From the NCBI RefSeq assembly GCF_963576545.1, contig NC_083637.1, positions 20,952,507 to 21,016,506 on the forward strand: DNA of 64,000 nt, written 5' to 3'. The notes beneath the pieces are model-generated. The model saw only the letters and a program-made list of their open reading frames with translations. It did no database searches and had not been told where the DNA came from. This document shows, one piece after another, positions 52,491 to 64,000 of this stretch (positions within the stretch are counted from its first letter, which is position 1; each line of letters starts with the position of its first letter). A program made the translations under genes and the position numbers. This DNA is from Limanda limanda (lineage: Eukaryota; Chordata; Actinopteri; Pleuronectiformes; Pleuronectidae).

Positions 52491-55038
52491 TCTGTTGTTT
52501 TTATTAGTTGCTGTATATTTATATTTATCTGGTCTCTGTGCTTCACACACGTACACACAGCTGACAGTAACACATTTTTCTTACAAGATGTATCTGTGGT
52601 TACTCGACACTCTGTGCTTCATGTCCGGGGCTAACAGTAGAACAAAGCGAGAGCTAATTCAGGATTCCTCAAATTTTCAGAAGCACTGTTCTTCTTTGAG
52701 GCTGATGATAAAAAGTCATAGAATGAGACGTCAGCCACTTTCTGAAACAAATAGCTGCTCCACAAAGTCACTGCTTACATGTCTACTGGTTTTATCAGTG
52801 GTTAAGGGACTGCTGCTCTCTGTTTTACTTCCATACCCACATCCTTTTGTGTCTTACTCTGTCTGTAATGTGAATAGATTTGAGTTTTAGGACGAATGAT
52901 CCTTCTAATTGTGACTGAACTTTACCGAGACTCATCAGTGATAGAAAACTCTTGTCTAATTCTCGGTTCCCCCGGCCGCACCCATCACATAACAGATTTA
53001 TTTTTATCCTCAAACTCTTGGGCCATAAAATCAACAGCTTAATCTGATTCTCACCAAAAAAGTCCAAGCATGTGTGTGTGTTAGTGTTGGTAAGTATATA
53101 TATGCAACTGTAACTGTGTTAATTTACAAAGAAAAGCTATTGATTTTCTTGAATATTTTCTCTCCAAGTTATACAATACTGAATAATGATAATAATAGTA
53201 AACAAGATCAAAAAAACTATAATTTTCTTGATACAAATTATATATTTTTTATATTTTATATCTGGCCAGTCTGTTTCTCATTATCACTTACTTCTTTATT
53301 TGATTTAAATAATCAAATGGTGGTACATTTTTCATTTTTACCTACTAAATATATTGATAATAACTATTATTATAATTATACCATTTTGGGCTGATCTCTT
53401 TCTCCTGCTTTGAGAAAATGACAATGTGCAAAATAATCTTCCATCAGCAACTGGAGAAGCTGGATGTTTGGCACAGTGTTGGAGCAGGATTGCCATCCAG
53501 TGGTGCTCAGCAGTCTCCATCCGCTTCCCTTTTCTCCTCCCAACTTCCCCTGCCGCCCTCCTCCTTCCTCCTCTCTCACGTGGATGCTGGGTAAGCAGCA
53601 TGATAATAATTTTTGGAAAAGGCTCATCTGTTCTAGACTGGGGCAGCTGTGCTTCTTCTTTGCTGCACCCCCTCCTCACCTACTCTACACACCTCTGCTC
53701 TCTTCTCGTCTTTTTTTGGACCCTTATTTCACCCTAGTTTCAGTCCCCTCGCATGTGCTCAGCATCCCTGCCTCGTTTCCCCTGCTGCTTTCCATCATCC
53801 TAATCATCTCATCCTCCTTTCATCTTCCTGTCTCCTCAGAGTCGCCATCTCATCGCCAGAGCTTTGCTTTCATCTCCAAGATAACATTTAATTTCATCCA
53901 CTGTCCTATAGATCGAGTCGTACAGTACGCTTCTGGTCAATTAAACCCGTTTTCCTTCTGCACTGATAGACACCATCTCCATGATAATTACCAGCAGAGC
54001 TCCTCAAGGTCCCATATTGTAGAAAGTGAGATTTCCATATCTTGTATATTACAAAGCAGACAGGTGCTGCATGAATACTGGTATCAAAACACTTAATCCA
54101 CTGAGAAACGCGTCTGTAAGGTTGTGATGTACTCACCGTCCTCAGCAATGCTCCGGCCCGGCCCAGCGTTTAACTAAAGTAACACAACACCTTACATTCC
54201 ATCGCCCTGCTCTCCAGCTGCAAGACTGAAAAATGTTGAGGAAATGCTGCACAATCTTTGGAGGTCATGAAGCCAAGGAGAGGATTATCATTTAAAACTA
54301 GGGGCTAAAGTTTACTGAAATACCAGAGCATATTAGTTTGAGAATGACCCTCAGTTTGGCTCATTTCTGCACTGACTGACAGTCACCATTTGTCATTATG
54401 TGTGAGTTTTACCAGTGTACTGTAGCAGCCTGCAGTGTGTCACAGGAGCTTAGCCTGACTGTGCCAAACAGCCCCAGAAAAAGGGGGTTGGGATCAGAAA
54501 CAAAACGTTCTGTTCCTGCTCCAGCTCCCCAGAGACGTCTGAGAGTAGAGATGTTTGTGATATTTACAAGACAAACCAAATCTTTCATAGATTTCAAAGC
54601 TTCAAATACTTTAAACCATGAGACATTAAGGCCATTTGCCAGAATGAGAACTTTGAACTACTGACTTAACATTTTCCTCCAGAGCGGGTCAAATGTTCAC
54701 AAGCAAAGCACAGCTTTGTTGTGTAATCTCATTCCTCCTCCTGTAAAGAGAGAGACTTTTTACTTTTTCATTTTCATGCTGAGAGTTGAATCGGAATTTA
54801 TCTATTTTTTATGTTACTTTCCCTCTCACGAACGTTGAATTGTCATTGCTTTCTTCGGACAATCAACAGCAGCAATAATCGTGGCTCCTCTTCGGTCGAG
54901 AGGATCGTAATGTTATTCAATTCAGTCCCTTTTCCAATAAGCATCTCTCTCTCCCTCAGTATTAAGTCCTCCGCAGCCCAAAATAGCCACTGGTTCTCCT
55001 TTGGGAACTACAGCAGAGCTTTGCTCTAATAATCTCCC
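52491..55038. other. No recognisable gene
   Basis: Pyrimidine-rich stretch at 53500-53880 keeps long frames open without protein-like features. Confidence 0.5.
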
Positions 55039-55210
<172 letters not shown>

Positions 55211-55354
55211 AGTTTGTGCATGTGCATGGATACCTTGCATGGGACATAAAATGCTGCTTAATCAGCACAGTGTAGCGGAGGCCCGGACAGGAGAAAACAA
55301 CCACGGCAGCAGAAAGAGCGAAAGAAAAATATGGTGGGTCGAGAGAGAAAAATA

Positions 55355-55395
55355 ACACACACACACACACACACACACTCACACACATACACACA
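55355..55395. repeat. (AC)n microsatellite
   Basis: About 40 bp with two interruptions, flanked by purine-rich DNA. Confidence 0.9.
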
Positions 55396-56183
55396 ATCAT
55401 CGAATAAACACAACATAGCATTAGCTCTCTGTTAAAATGGCTGAAAGTTGATAGGGAGAGATGACAGGAAGAAAAGAAAGAAGCCAAACAGTTTCAGACA
55501 GAGAGATTCATGGATACAGTACAGACAGAGAGTAACATGAGTTAAACAGAGATAAGCATGGAGAGATTGATGATGGTTTACATGTCCAGAATGGCAACAC
55601 AGATCTCGGTGTATAGCTCATCTTCTTTTCTACCTGTGTGCTGCCTTGTCTGCACACAGACATGATGTAACAGCCCCTCTGTGATTAGGATTAGCTCATT
55701 CCTGCAATGTGTCCCTGTAGGGACCTGCTGAGCAGAGGTAAACTCTGTTGAAAGAGATAGCATGGAATACTATACAAGTTAGACATTCTTGTTTAAGTGT
55801 ATTTTAGATTTAGGGTGACCTGACCTATTTGGTTCAATAGGTTGATTGACAGCATGTTGCATTGTTTGGTTTGGGACCCGGAAATCAGGGTTTTGGAATT
55901 GTTATATTTAGAAGTGATCATCACCTTTTTTAAAACAAATTTCTATTTTCTGTCTTACTGACCTGATGGCAACATTATGACTGTAAATAATTCACTAACA
56001 CCATTGGATGGTTAATGCTTCACCTACAGTTAGACTAAGAGAGTGTGGCCACTCATTTATTCTCCAAACGTTCCAAAGAATCAAGAAACTTCCCTGACTT
56101 CCCCAGCGTTAAAAAGACAAACATCTGTGATGGTCCAGGGATTCCACAAGCAGAGGGAGACCTGCATAATCACAGTGAGACAG
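55396..56183. other. No recognisable gene
   Basis: Nothing supported. Confidence 0.5.
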
Positions 56184-56453
<270 letters not shown>

Positions 56454-56560
56454 GAACATAGAGAGAGAGGAGACAGAGGTCAGTGTGGCCGCCAGCTGTT
56501 TGAGATGAATGGACCACTATATAGGACAGAGGGTGACAGATGGCCTGTAAGCACAGTGAT

Positions 56561-56563
<3 letters not shown>

Positions 56564-56638
<75 letters not shown>
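56564..56638. repeat. (AC)37 microsatellite
   Basis: Uninterrupted AC array about 110 bp from the GACA array. Confidence 0.97.
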
Positions 56639-56641
<3 letters not shown>

Positions 56642-59399
56642 TTAATGTTCGAAAAGGCTCATGAGGACACTCAGTGAAAACACAATCTGATGCTTGGCAT
56701 GCGATCATTTGTCAGTACTCAGATGAGATAAGTACATTTAAATACAAAGACAATCACTTTATATTTTTCCATTGTACACGTTTGCCTCGTCAAGGTCTGA
56801 CATGTGTTCACCCTGTGAGTCATGCACCTTTGTTTGGAATTATAGGAAATAATTTAATCGTTAAAATTAGCAGTTATTTAAAAAAAAAAATGTAATCACA
56901 CACACACACACGTCATCTGACTGACATTAAACTTCTAAAACTTTTCAGCAGTGATGATGCTACATGAATATCTATACAATAAATCAGACATCACACACAG
57001 TTCTGTCAATCACACTCAAAGCTGTGAGCTGCTGACCTTAAATACCCACAGATACAAACATTAACAGATCCTCGGTTTTAAAACACACAACAGATGATGA
57101 CATTCAAGGGAATAAATCACGTTTTAAAATCATAAACCATGGTACCCTCCAATAAATTCATCACAGCAGCAAGTTCAAGTCTGAGCACATGCTTTACTTG
57201 AGATTTTTAAACTGAATGCAGGACACGTTTTTGGTTTGATGTCATGTTGTATTTGGCTCTGACGTCGCATTCAGCTTACTGATCGACCACAGCTTCATAT
57301 TAACCTGTGTATTTGTTCCTAGTTTTACACAGTCAAGTTAAAATTAAACTCCGGATTGGACTTTGGTTGTACATGTCAAGGGCTGTTTAATGCTAGAACT
57401 CAAAGCCCAGACAACAGACTCAGACACTGATGAGGTTTAAAGGTCTTATATTGCAAAAGCTGCAGCTGATTTTGTTGGCAGGGTCGACAGAGGTGTTGAG
57501 ATGGGGACGGGGTTCAGAGATGGGGATTTAGCTGGATGTGGCAGCTAGTAGGTAAATGGGTAATGAACCTGAAGCACAGGCAAACAGACAGACAGGAAAA
57601 CGACAGAGTAATGTTTGCCTGTGACGTTTGTACCACACAAGCGACTGAACAATCAGAGACTGGAGGGAAGATCTGGAGTTGAATTTCTGCCACCGATGAG
57701 CTTGTTGAACATTGTGTCTCAGGTGAATCAGTGGGAGCAGGTTGATACAGGCCACACCCATCAGAGCAAATACACAGCCCTGGGCTGACCACGGTGAAGA
57801 GGCCTCATCCTAACAGTAGACCTGAGGATGTATAAGTAGTCTTCAGTTCTGCTAGCCAATGATTATAACTCAACTTTACCAGTCCATTATTCTCCTTCTC
57901 CACTTTTGTTTATTTACAAAGTACTTTGAATTTGACCCAGCAAACCTCTCTGAGGAAGTACCTTCAACAAATTCATCCGTGAAGTAGGATAAATGATAAC
58001 ACGGATGCTTTTTAATGTATCCACCCTGACTCCTATGTCAAGGCTGTATAATCAGCGATTAACGTCATGAAAAGGATAAGAGAAAAGTTTTACCCTACCT
58101 TGGGAAATGTCTGCGCAATATACAAATCCACAGATCAAGAGATTCTGTTAAAAATATCATGAAAAATTTTAAAGGTTGGATCTGCTACCTGCTTTTATGG
58201 CTTTTAGGGTCCTAATTTGATCACTTATTATTTGTTCATTAAAGGAGTTCACATGTATTCTGCTTAAAGTCATATTTCTTAATGGTAAAATATTTTTTGT
58301 CTGTTTGCCTGCATCTCATTTCCTAAAAGTGTCTACAAAGTATAATTCAACTTTTTTATCTTTTGTTTTATTAACGCAATTGTCAGTTGCATTGAATTCC
58401 CAAATCCTCCAATTGTATTGGAATTCAAATTAGACTTAGCTGTCTTTGGTGCTTCTGAGACTCAGTCTCCTGGTCAGGGATTAGAGACCTATCACACAGC
58501 AGAAATCCTCCTAACATTAACAAGTGCTGCCGTCCATTTAGTTTCAGGGCTCGGCTATAATGCATGATGACTCAGTTGAGACACAAATGGAACAGAGCTA
58601 TACTCATTGTTAATAGCTGAAAGAAAAAACTACTCCAATTTAATGTTGGTTTTCCTTAAGTATGTTTCAAAGGCTCATCCTGCTAATGTAGAAATGTCCA
58701 TGGTGACTGTGCCTCTGCTCAGTTCCTATATGTTAAAGGTCAGTACTCACTGAACATGTGACCACACCACATGACTTCCTCTGTGACTCTTTGACTCATT
58801 TTGTTGAGTAAGTGTTTGCTGATGTCATCACCTCCTCTCGACACCTTGAAGTCTCTTTAAACAAGAACAAAATAAATGTACGCACATATAACTAAATGCT
58901 TGCGCACGCACTCATGAGTCATACCTGCTGCAAGATGCAGAAAAAAGATGTACCTGTGTGTGTGTGTGTGTGCTTGCATGTGTGTGTTTGATTATGAGAT
59001 TATAGATTAATACATTCTTGTCGTGTCATGGCCAAGAAACATGACGTTGCCTCCAGACCAATTACTTTTTGCCGTCTTTTGAGAGAAGCATTACATCACT
59101 TGAAAAAAATCACTTGCAAGTGACTTCCAGGGACAAGAATGCAAACAAATATGGCATCTAAGCGATGTGTATGGTGCTTAAAGTGTTTTGTTCGTACGCA
59201 CCTTAATGGAACCTTTTTTCAGTTTCACAGTTCACAGATGCTGCGACACCAACAACATCATTTTTACATTTGTGCATGACTTTTTCTCTTACAGCAGAGC
59301 ACTGTCAGCTATGCTCTTATTGGTCAACATCGGAGAAAGGTTAGAAAAATCTGACATGACCCTTCTTCTGTCAGGACATTGTGAGACATCCCAGATTAA
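56639..59399. other. No recognisable gene
   Basis: Nothing supported. Confidence 0.5.
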
Positions 59400-59480
59400 T
59401 AACTTTAATAATCATAACTTTATTTGTATAGTTACTTTCAAAAAGCTTTACAATAAAATCAAGAAAACAAAAATCCAATT
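59400..59480. repeat. Dispersed repeat end, 'TTTATTTGTATAG' type
   Basis: TAACTTTATTTGTATAG followed by TACTTTCAAAAAGCTTTACA resembles the end at 9463-9575. Confidence 0.4.
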
Positions 59481-61499
59481 CAGCTAATCATAGTTAACAA
59501 AATCTAAAAACAAAAAGGGCAGATGAATAATACATAATTTAAAAATATTGACAGATGCAAAGGATACAAGAAAAAATATGATATTATATAATTTAAAAAT
59601 TATATAAAATCATCAAAACAAAACCATCACATCAAAGCCATTTAATTAAAGTACAATTTGCTAATTTATTCGTTGTCATCCACTTTGACTAACTACACGT
59701 GATGAAATAATCTATTGTCTCATCCGATGCCTATTGATCAATTCCAAATCCACCAGAGCTATAATTGGGTGGATATTGTGTAATATTCTGACCCTGGCAT
59801 TAAAGTGTGCTCACAGGTCCTGTTCAATGCTCAACACTCAATATGTCAGCTGCTTATATTGAGCACTGGCACAATGATGGAAACTCTGTGTCCTTTGTGC
59901 CATCGCCATGTTAATTAACCTAAAAAATAACCAGTAAAATACCCAGAGCAGGGTATGTCACATTAAAACAGTCTCATGTACAGAATTGATGGACTTATTT
60001 CATTCTATTTAATTGACTGTACAAATCAGTTAGTCTACAAATATGTGGGGATTTTTCCTGAAGAAAATATATAGAGGCTTTTAATGTGATCTGCTACAGG
60101 TTTTATCTTGAAAATCGCCCTTGAAATGAAGAATGCAAGGAGGAGTTAGTGATGAATGTAATAGAACAGATTAAGTTGAAGGCAAGTTTGTTTCAGCAGT
60201 GTTAATGGGAGACTAACACCAGTTTACTGATGCAATGGAGATATTGTTTACAAGCAATTCCCAGAAAAAATATATATCTGAAATCGAGCGCTGCGACAAT
60301 GGCCTGATTCAGAGTGTGTGTAAGTAGGACACTGCAAGAGGAGCCACAGAGATTCATGGCAGTTGCTTGGGAAAATCATTATTCAATGGGAGCCAATAGG
60401 TCACAAGGGGTGTTTTCAATAAAACACTTTTAACAGGGTCACAAGTATGTGTATGTATATATATAAGATAGTGTATCATTGGGATGACTCTCACTAATCA
60501 AGGGATTGAGGAAATTATTAACGCATGTCCAAGCCCATTGAGATCATATATATATATAGATTTATTTATATATAGGTATATAGAGATAGATATATCTATT
60601 CAATAAGGTCTGCACCAAATTTCACCTGTTTGTAGATATTAGTACTCTACATATGCCTGATTATTTTTCATAAAAATCTCTGCATTATTTTGACAAATAC
60701 AGATGCTGGAACAAGATATGAACATGGTATCAACAAGTTTGTCACTGACTTGCTCTAATGAAGATTAACCAACATGTACAATAAAACATCTACAATAACA
60801 CATAAATATAATGAAAATCTCTGTGTAAATGTGAATACATTAATTCATACAATTAATTATGATGTCACTGTGTGTTAACAAAGCTGTAGTGGGTGTCTCA
60901 GTGTTTTCATTACAGGAGATTCTCTTCACTCCAAAACGATCTGCTTCATCCATTCACCTCTGAGTGACAGTAACATTCAGTCATTATGGTCCTCAGACAT
61001 CAGTCGTGTTTTGACCAGTCAGCTTCTTGATCGCTGTATTTCTGCTAAGTAACCATTTCCAGGAGACGTGGGCTCTGCATTGTTCTCCTCATCCAGTCTC
61101 AGCCAGGCAGTGACATCATTCCCCTTTCACCCACTTCTCCGACGGCTGCAAGGTAACCAGCGGTCAAAACACGGTGCGTTCACGGACTCCTTCACAGCTC
61201 CGCCATCCCAGTGTCAGGGTAACTCAGATTTACCAGGATCAATATAAATAATGCAAACTGGACCAGAATGAAAACAACAGACTCAATGATGTCATTGCAC
61301 AAACATACTCGCACAAGGGGAAGTGCTACGTGATTTCATTTCATTTCAGGTGACTTCATGTGCAACCACAAAACTGATAACAAACAGAGAATGTCTTTAG
61401 AAAGATAAAGAAAAATAATTTCAGCCTTATATTTTTAGAATACATATAAATAAAAAAAAACAAAGAAATAAAATATCACAATTTAAAATAGAGACTTAG
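59481..61499. other. No recognisable gene
   Basis: Includes AT-rich dinucleotide patches at about 60545-60600. Nothing coding supported. Confidence 0.5.
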
Positions 61500-61595
61500 T
61501 TAAGGGGCCATTGAGTTAAAGTAGAAGGTGATGTAGCTGATGATGACCAGTGTGACCTGTTTCATTGCTCCTCTGAGTATCTTCGAATGTTTCCC
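61500..61595 (-). CDS. Candidate terminal coding exon with hydrophobic C-terminus (weak)
   Basis: On the minus strand a strong pyrimidine tract ends in TTTTTTAG, then 31 open codons KHSKILRGAMKQ, VTLVIISYITFYF and NSMAP end in TAA. Basic residues followed by a hydrophobic run at the very C-terminus would suit a tail anchor or a GPI-attachment signal. No donor exon is visible upstream in the window, the reading frame is assumed, and I do not recognise the protein. Confidence 0.25.
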   Translation of the reverse strand, partial: GKHSKILRGAMKQVTLVIISYITFYFNSMAP

Positions 61596-62050
61596 CTAAA
61601 AAACAAAAAAACAATTCAAAGTGGCTCATATTCTAGGCTAATTGCAGTATTTCCTACAGCATCTGAATGCGTCATAGGTGCCAACGACGCAAGCAGAAAA
61701 AGAAAATAAGAATCGTGTTTATCTAACACACAACTGCTCAGGTGTGTGTGGGTGTGTGAGTGTGTTTCCGTTATTCAGTCGAACCTTGTCCTTTGTGTTA
61801 ATGTCCCATTGACGTGGATTCATAATACAGATGCATTATAAGTACGGCGTGTTTTTATTATTATTGTTCACCACACTAAACAGATGTGACACATTTTTGC
61901 AGTCCACAGATAAATATAGTCGATCTGCACACCACCCCCTCTCATCCTCCTATCCTGCTTCCCACCATCCTGCTCTGTGGCGGGGTTACTATCGGACAAA
62001 TCTCCCCTCCTCCATCACTCTCCGTGCTGAGGTTACTGTCGGACAGATTT
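61596..62050. other. No recognisable gene
   Basis: Nothing supported. Confidence 0.5.
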
Positions 62051-62186
62051 CTCCTCCTCTTCTTCCTCCTCCTCCTCCTCTTTTTCTTCTTTTTCTTCTT
62101 CTTCTTCTTCTTCTTCTTCTTCTTCTTCTTCTTCTTCTTCTTCTTCTTCTTCTTCTTCTTCTTCTTCTTCTTCTTCTTCTTCATCA
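62051..62186. repeat. (CTT)n trinucleotide array with CTC-rich start
   Basis: CTC-rich then about 30 near-perfect CTT units (about 62094-62182). A pure polypyrimidine/polypurine mirror repeat that can form triplex DNA. Confidence 0.96.
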
Positions 62187-63105
62187 TCTCATCCTACTTG
62201 TCAGTACCCGCATCCCATATGTGGCTGTACACCCTGACATCTTGTGCACCTATAGGACCATGTGTTGCTCCAGCAGGCAGTTTTATTAGGTGGTGAGACA
62301 TAAATCAGAAGTGAAGAACTGCACATAACCCACCGTTATTCTCCTGCTGCAGTTTGTGTGCAGGGTTACAGTCGGTCAGAATGAAAATGAGGAAGAATTA
62401 TTTTTGGGTCCCCTTTCATGATGAATCCAGACGCACTGGAAGATGTTTGCAGAGGAGGAAGACAAGTGAAGCAACAAGCATTTACATTTCAGTGCAAAAC
62501 ATAAGCAAACTCAAATTCCAATAAGCAAAGAACGACATTCTTAAAGTCTAGATGCACAGATAAGGAGGGCAGGCTCTCTTCTATGAATGTCACGGTGCTC
62601 TATTTTCAAATCTTCCTTCATTGTGCACAGACAAATGTATACTTAAAAGTCACAGATTCCCCAGAGACCCGTCTCTGGGCAAAATGGGGATTAGGCTACT
62701 GTTAACTTTATTAAACCCAACACAAATCACATAAGTGGTCTTGTGGGTTCAAAGGGAAGGTGAGTGGCTCATGAATAAATCATGGGGTTGTCACTCTTTT
62801 AAGTTCAAGTTCATTTTGGGGTTTTGATAAATGTTTAATTTTATGCTCTTCTAACACCAGGCATAAGAAGTCCACACCTCGAGAAGTCAGTCAGATTGAA
62901 TTTTAAGTTGTCTGGTTTGTAGCTTTTCACCAAGTTGCATGGGGTTCTGAACATGTTCAATATACATCAATTGTATATATACATAAATCTTTAAACATTT
63001 AACATTTTCGATATACATATATACAAAGATTTTAAAGCTTAGAAGCTGATAGCATATTACCCATGATACTTTACACATTTAATTTTTGTGATCATTAATC
63101 TCTAA
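62187..63105. other. No recognisable gene
   Basis: Nothing supported. Confidence 0.5.
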
Positions 63106-63270
63106 TTAGGGCCTGAACATCGAACAGTAGAATACAGTGGGTGGCCATATTGAAATTGTCAGGATTAATTATTTTTTTCAGGCAAATTAATTGGCATTTT
63201 GAGGGCTTTAACATAGTCAAATTGTTACCAAAGTTTGCAGACAATTAGAAAGTGGTAAAAATGTACGTAT
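63106..63270. repeat. Dispersed repeat, second copy of the 51930 type
   Basis: AGGGCCTGAACATCGAACAG, TGAGGGCTTTAACATAGTC and AATTAGAAAGTGGTAAAAATG align with 51930-52035. Confidence 0.5.
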
Positions 63271-64000
63271 TCTGGAGTAATTCTAATTGATCGTATAACT
63301 TAAAGACAATTGATTTCTATGTGAGAGGGGTACCATTAGCTTGGGTACTTTCAGACAAAGGCTCACAAGAAGTGTATCTATGACAGGATGAAACATGCAG
63401 GTTTCGTACGTAAGTAAAAAAAAAATGAAACTGACATTTCCAGCCTAGCTGACTATAGGATGAACTCAACGACCTTATACTGTATGTGCTCAAATAGCAT
63501 ACAGGCACACAGTGACATAAAGAACACAGGAAAGACTGATTGACACGTTTATGTGAGAGTCTTTATGCACATTAAATTCTCTCACTTTTTTAGGCATTTA
63601 ACAGCAGCCCTCCTTTTTCCTGAGAATTTTTCCTGTATCACAATCCATGACAATTCTATTTTTTAATGACGTTACACACCTGAGTGATCAATTATTACCA
63701 AATATATTTTTAATTTAAATGTAGTTAACATTTAGTTAATTCTTGAGTCTTATCTGATTGTATTTTTACACTAATACTGATATCAACTGTTGTAGAATGA
63801 CTTTTACTGTTGATTTATGGCTTACCACCAATACTATATGCCCCTTACCAAAATCCGCATTCCTTATATAAACCAGCCAAATCAATCTTTGTATTATATG
63901 GATAGTTTAAGGCATTTGTCTTAGTTTCTTTATGTGTTCAAATTCCTTTGCTTCTCCATGTGTGACATGCAGCCTGCTTAATTGAACACGTTGTAACTAC
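63271..64000. other. No recognisable gene
   Basis: AT-rich. Nothing supported. Confidence 0.5.

Overview
The window reads as vertebrate nuclear DNA, most likely from a teleost fish. It is AT-rich, has no operons or dense coding, and carries long (GT)n/(CA)n microsatellites. The transposon mix is typical of fish: hAT elements with exact 8-bp target duplications, a Tc1 transposase relic, LINE fragments, LTR elements and tRNA-like short repeats. The species cannot be named from the sequence alone.

Layout. Positions 1-31.6 kb are intergenic or intronic DNA with microsatellites and decayed repeats. They include three copies of one unnamed dispersed repeat (about 2.4, 5.9 and 23.0 kb), a Tc1 transposase relic (17.1-17.7 kb), one weak candidate signal-peptide exon (18.5-18.9 kb) and an internally deleted hAT element (28.4-29.9 kb). 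From 31.6 to 32.9 kb there is a 1.25-kb inverted-repeat structure. It encloses exon fragments of an SLC34-type sodium/phosphate cotransporter in opposite orientations. From 34.9 to 36.2 kb lies a second hAT element with a 36-bp tandem repeat and a nested transposon end.

The only convincing genes are two tandem copies of a galactose-3-O-sulfotransferase of the gal3st1 (galactosylceramide sulfotransferase) type. Copy A (38023-40045) is intact and predicted at 424 residues. Copy B (44727-46662) is nearly identical, but a LINE fragment inserted at 46636 replaces the last 19 residues with 8 unrelated ones. The lost tail is still readable downstream at 47219-47278. Both copies have a short exon encoding the cytoplasmic tail and membrane anchor, then one large exon encoding the lumenal catalytic domain. 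The duplicated block runs from about 37.86 kb to 48.42 kb and ends just after a second copy of a possible 5' untranslated exon. An LTR element carrying a nested hAT and a perfect 29-bp palindrome lies only in unit 1. A probable solo LTR lies only between the units.

From 48.4 to 64 kb there are again only repeats: a LINE remnant, a solo LTR, a MITE, a 270-bp (GACA)n array and a (CTT)n tract. There is also one weak candidate terminal exon on the minus strand at 61.5 kb. If both gal3st1 copies are active, they would work in the Golgi, moving sulfate from PAPS to the 3-hydroxyl of galactose on glycolipids such as galactosylceramide. No clear multi-gene system of a new kind was found. The strongest oddities are the LINE-truncated paralogue and the inverted-repeat structure with captured SLC34 exons.
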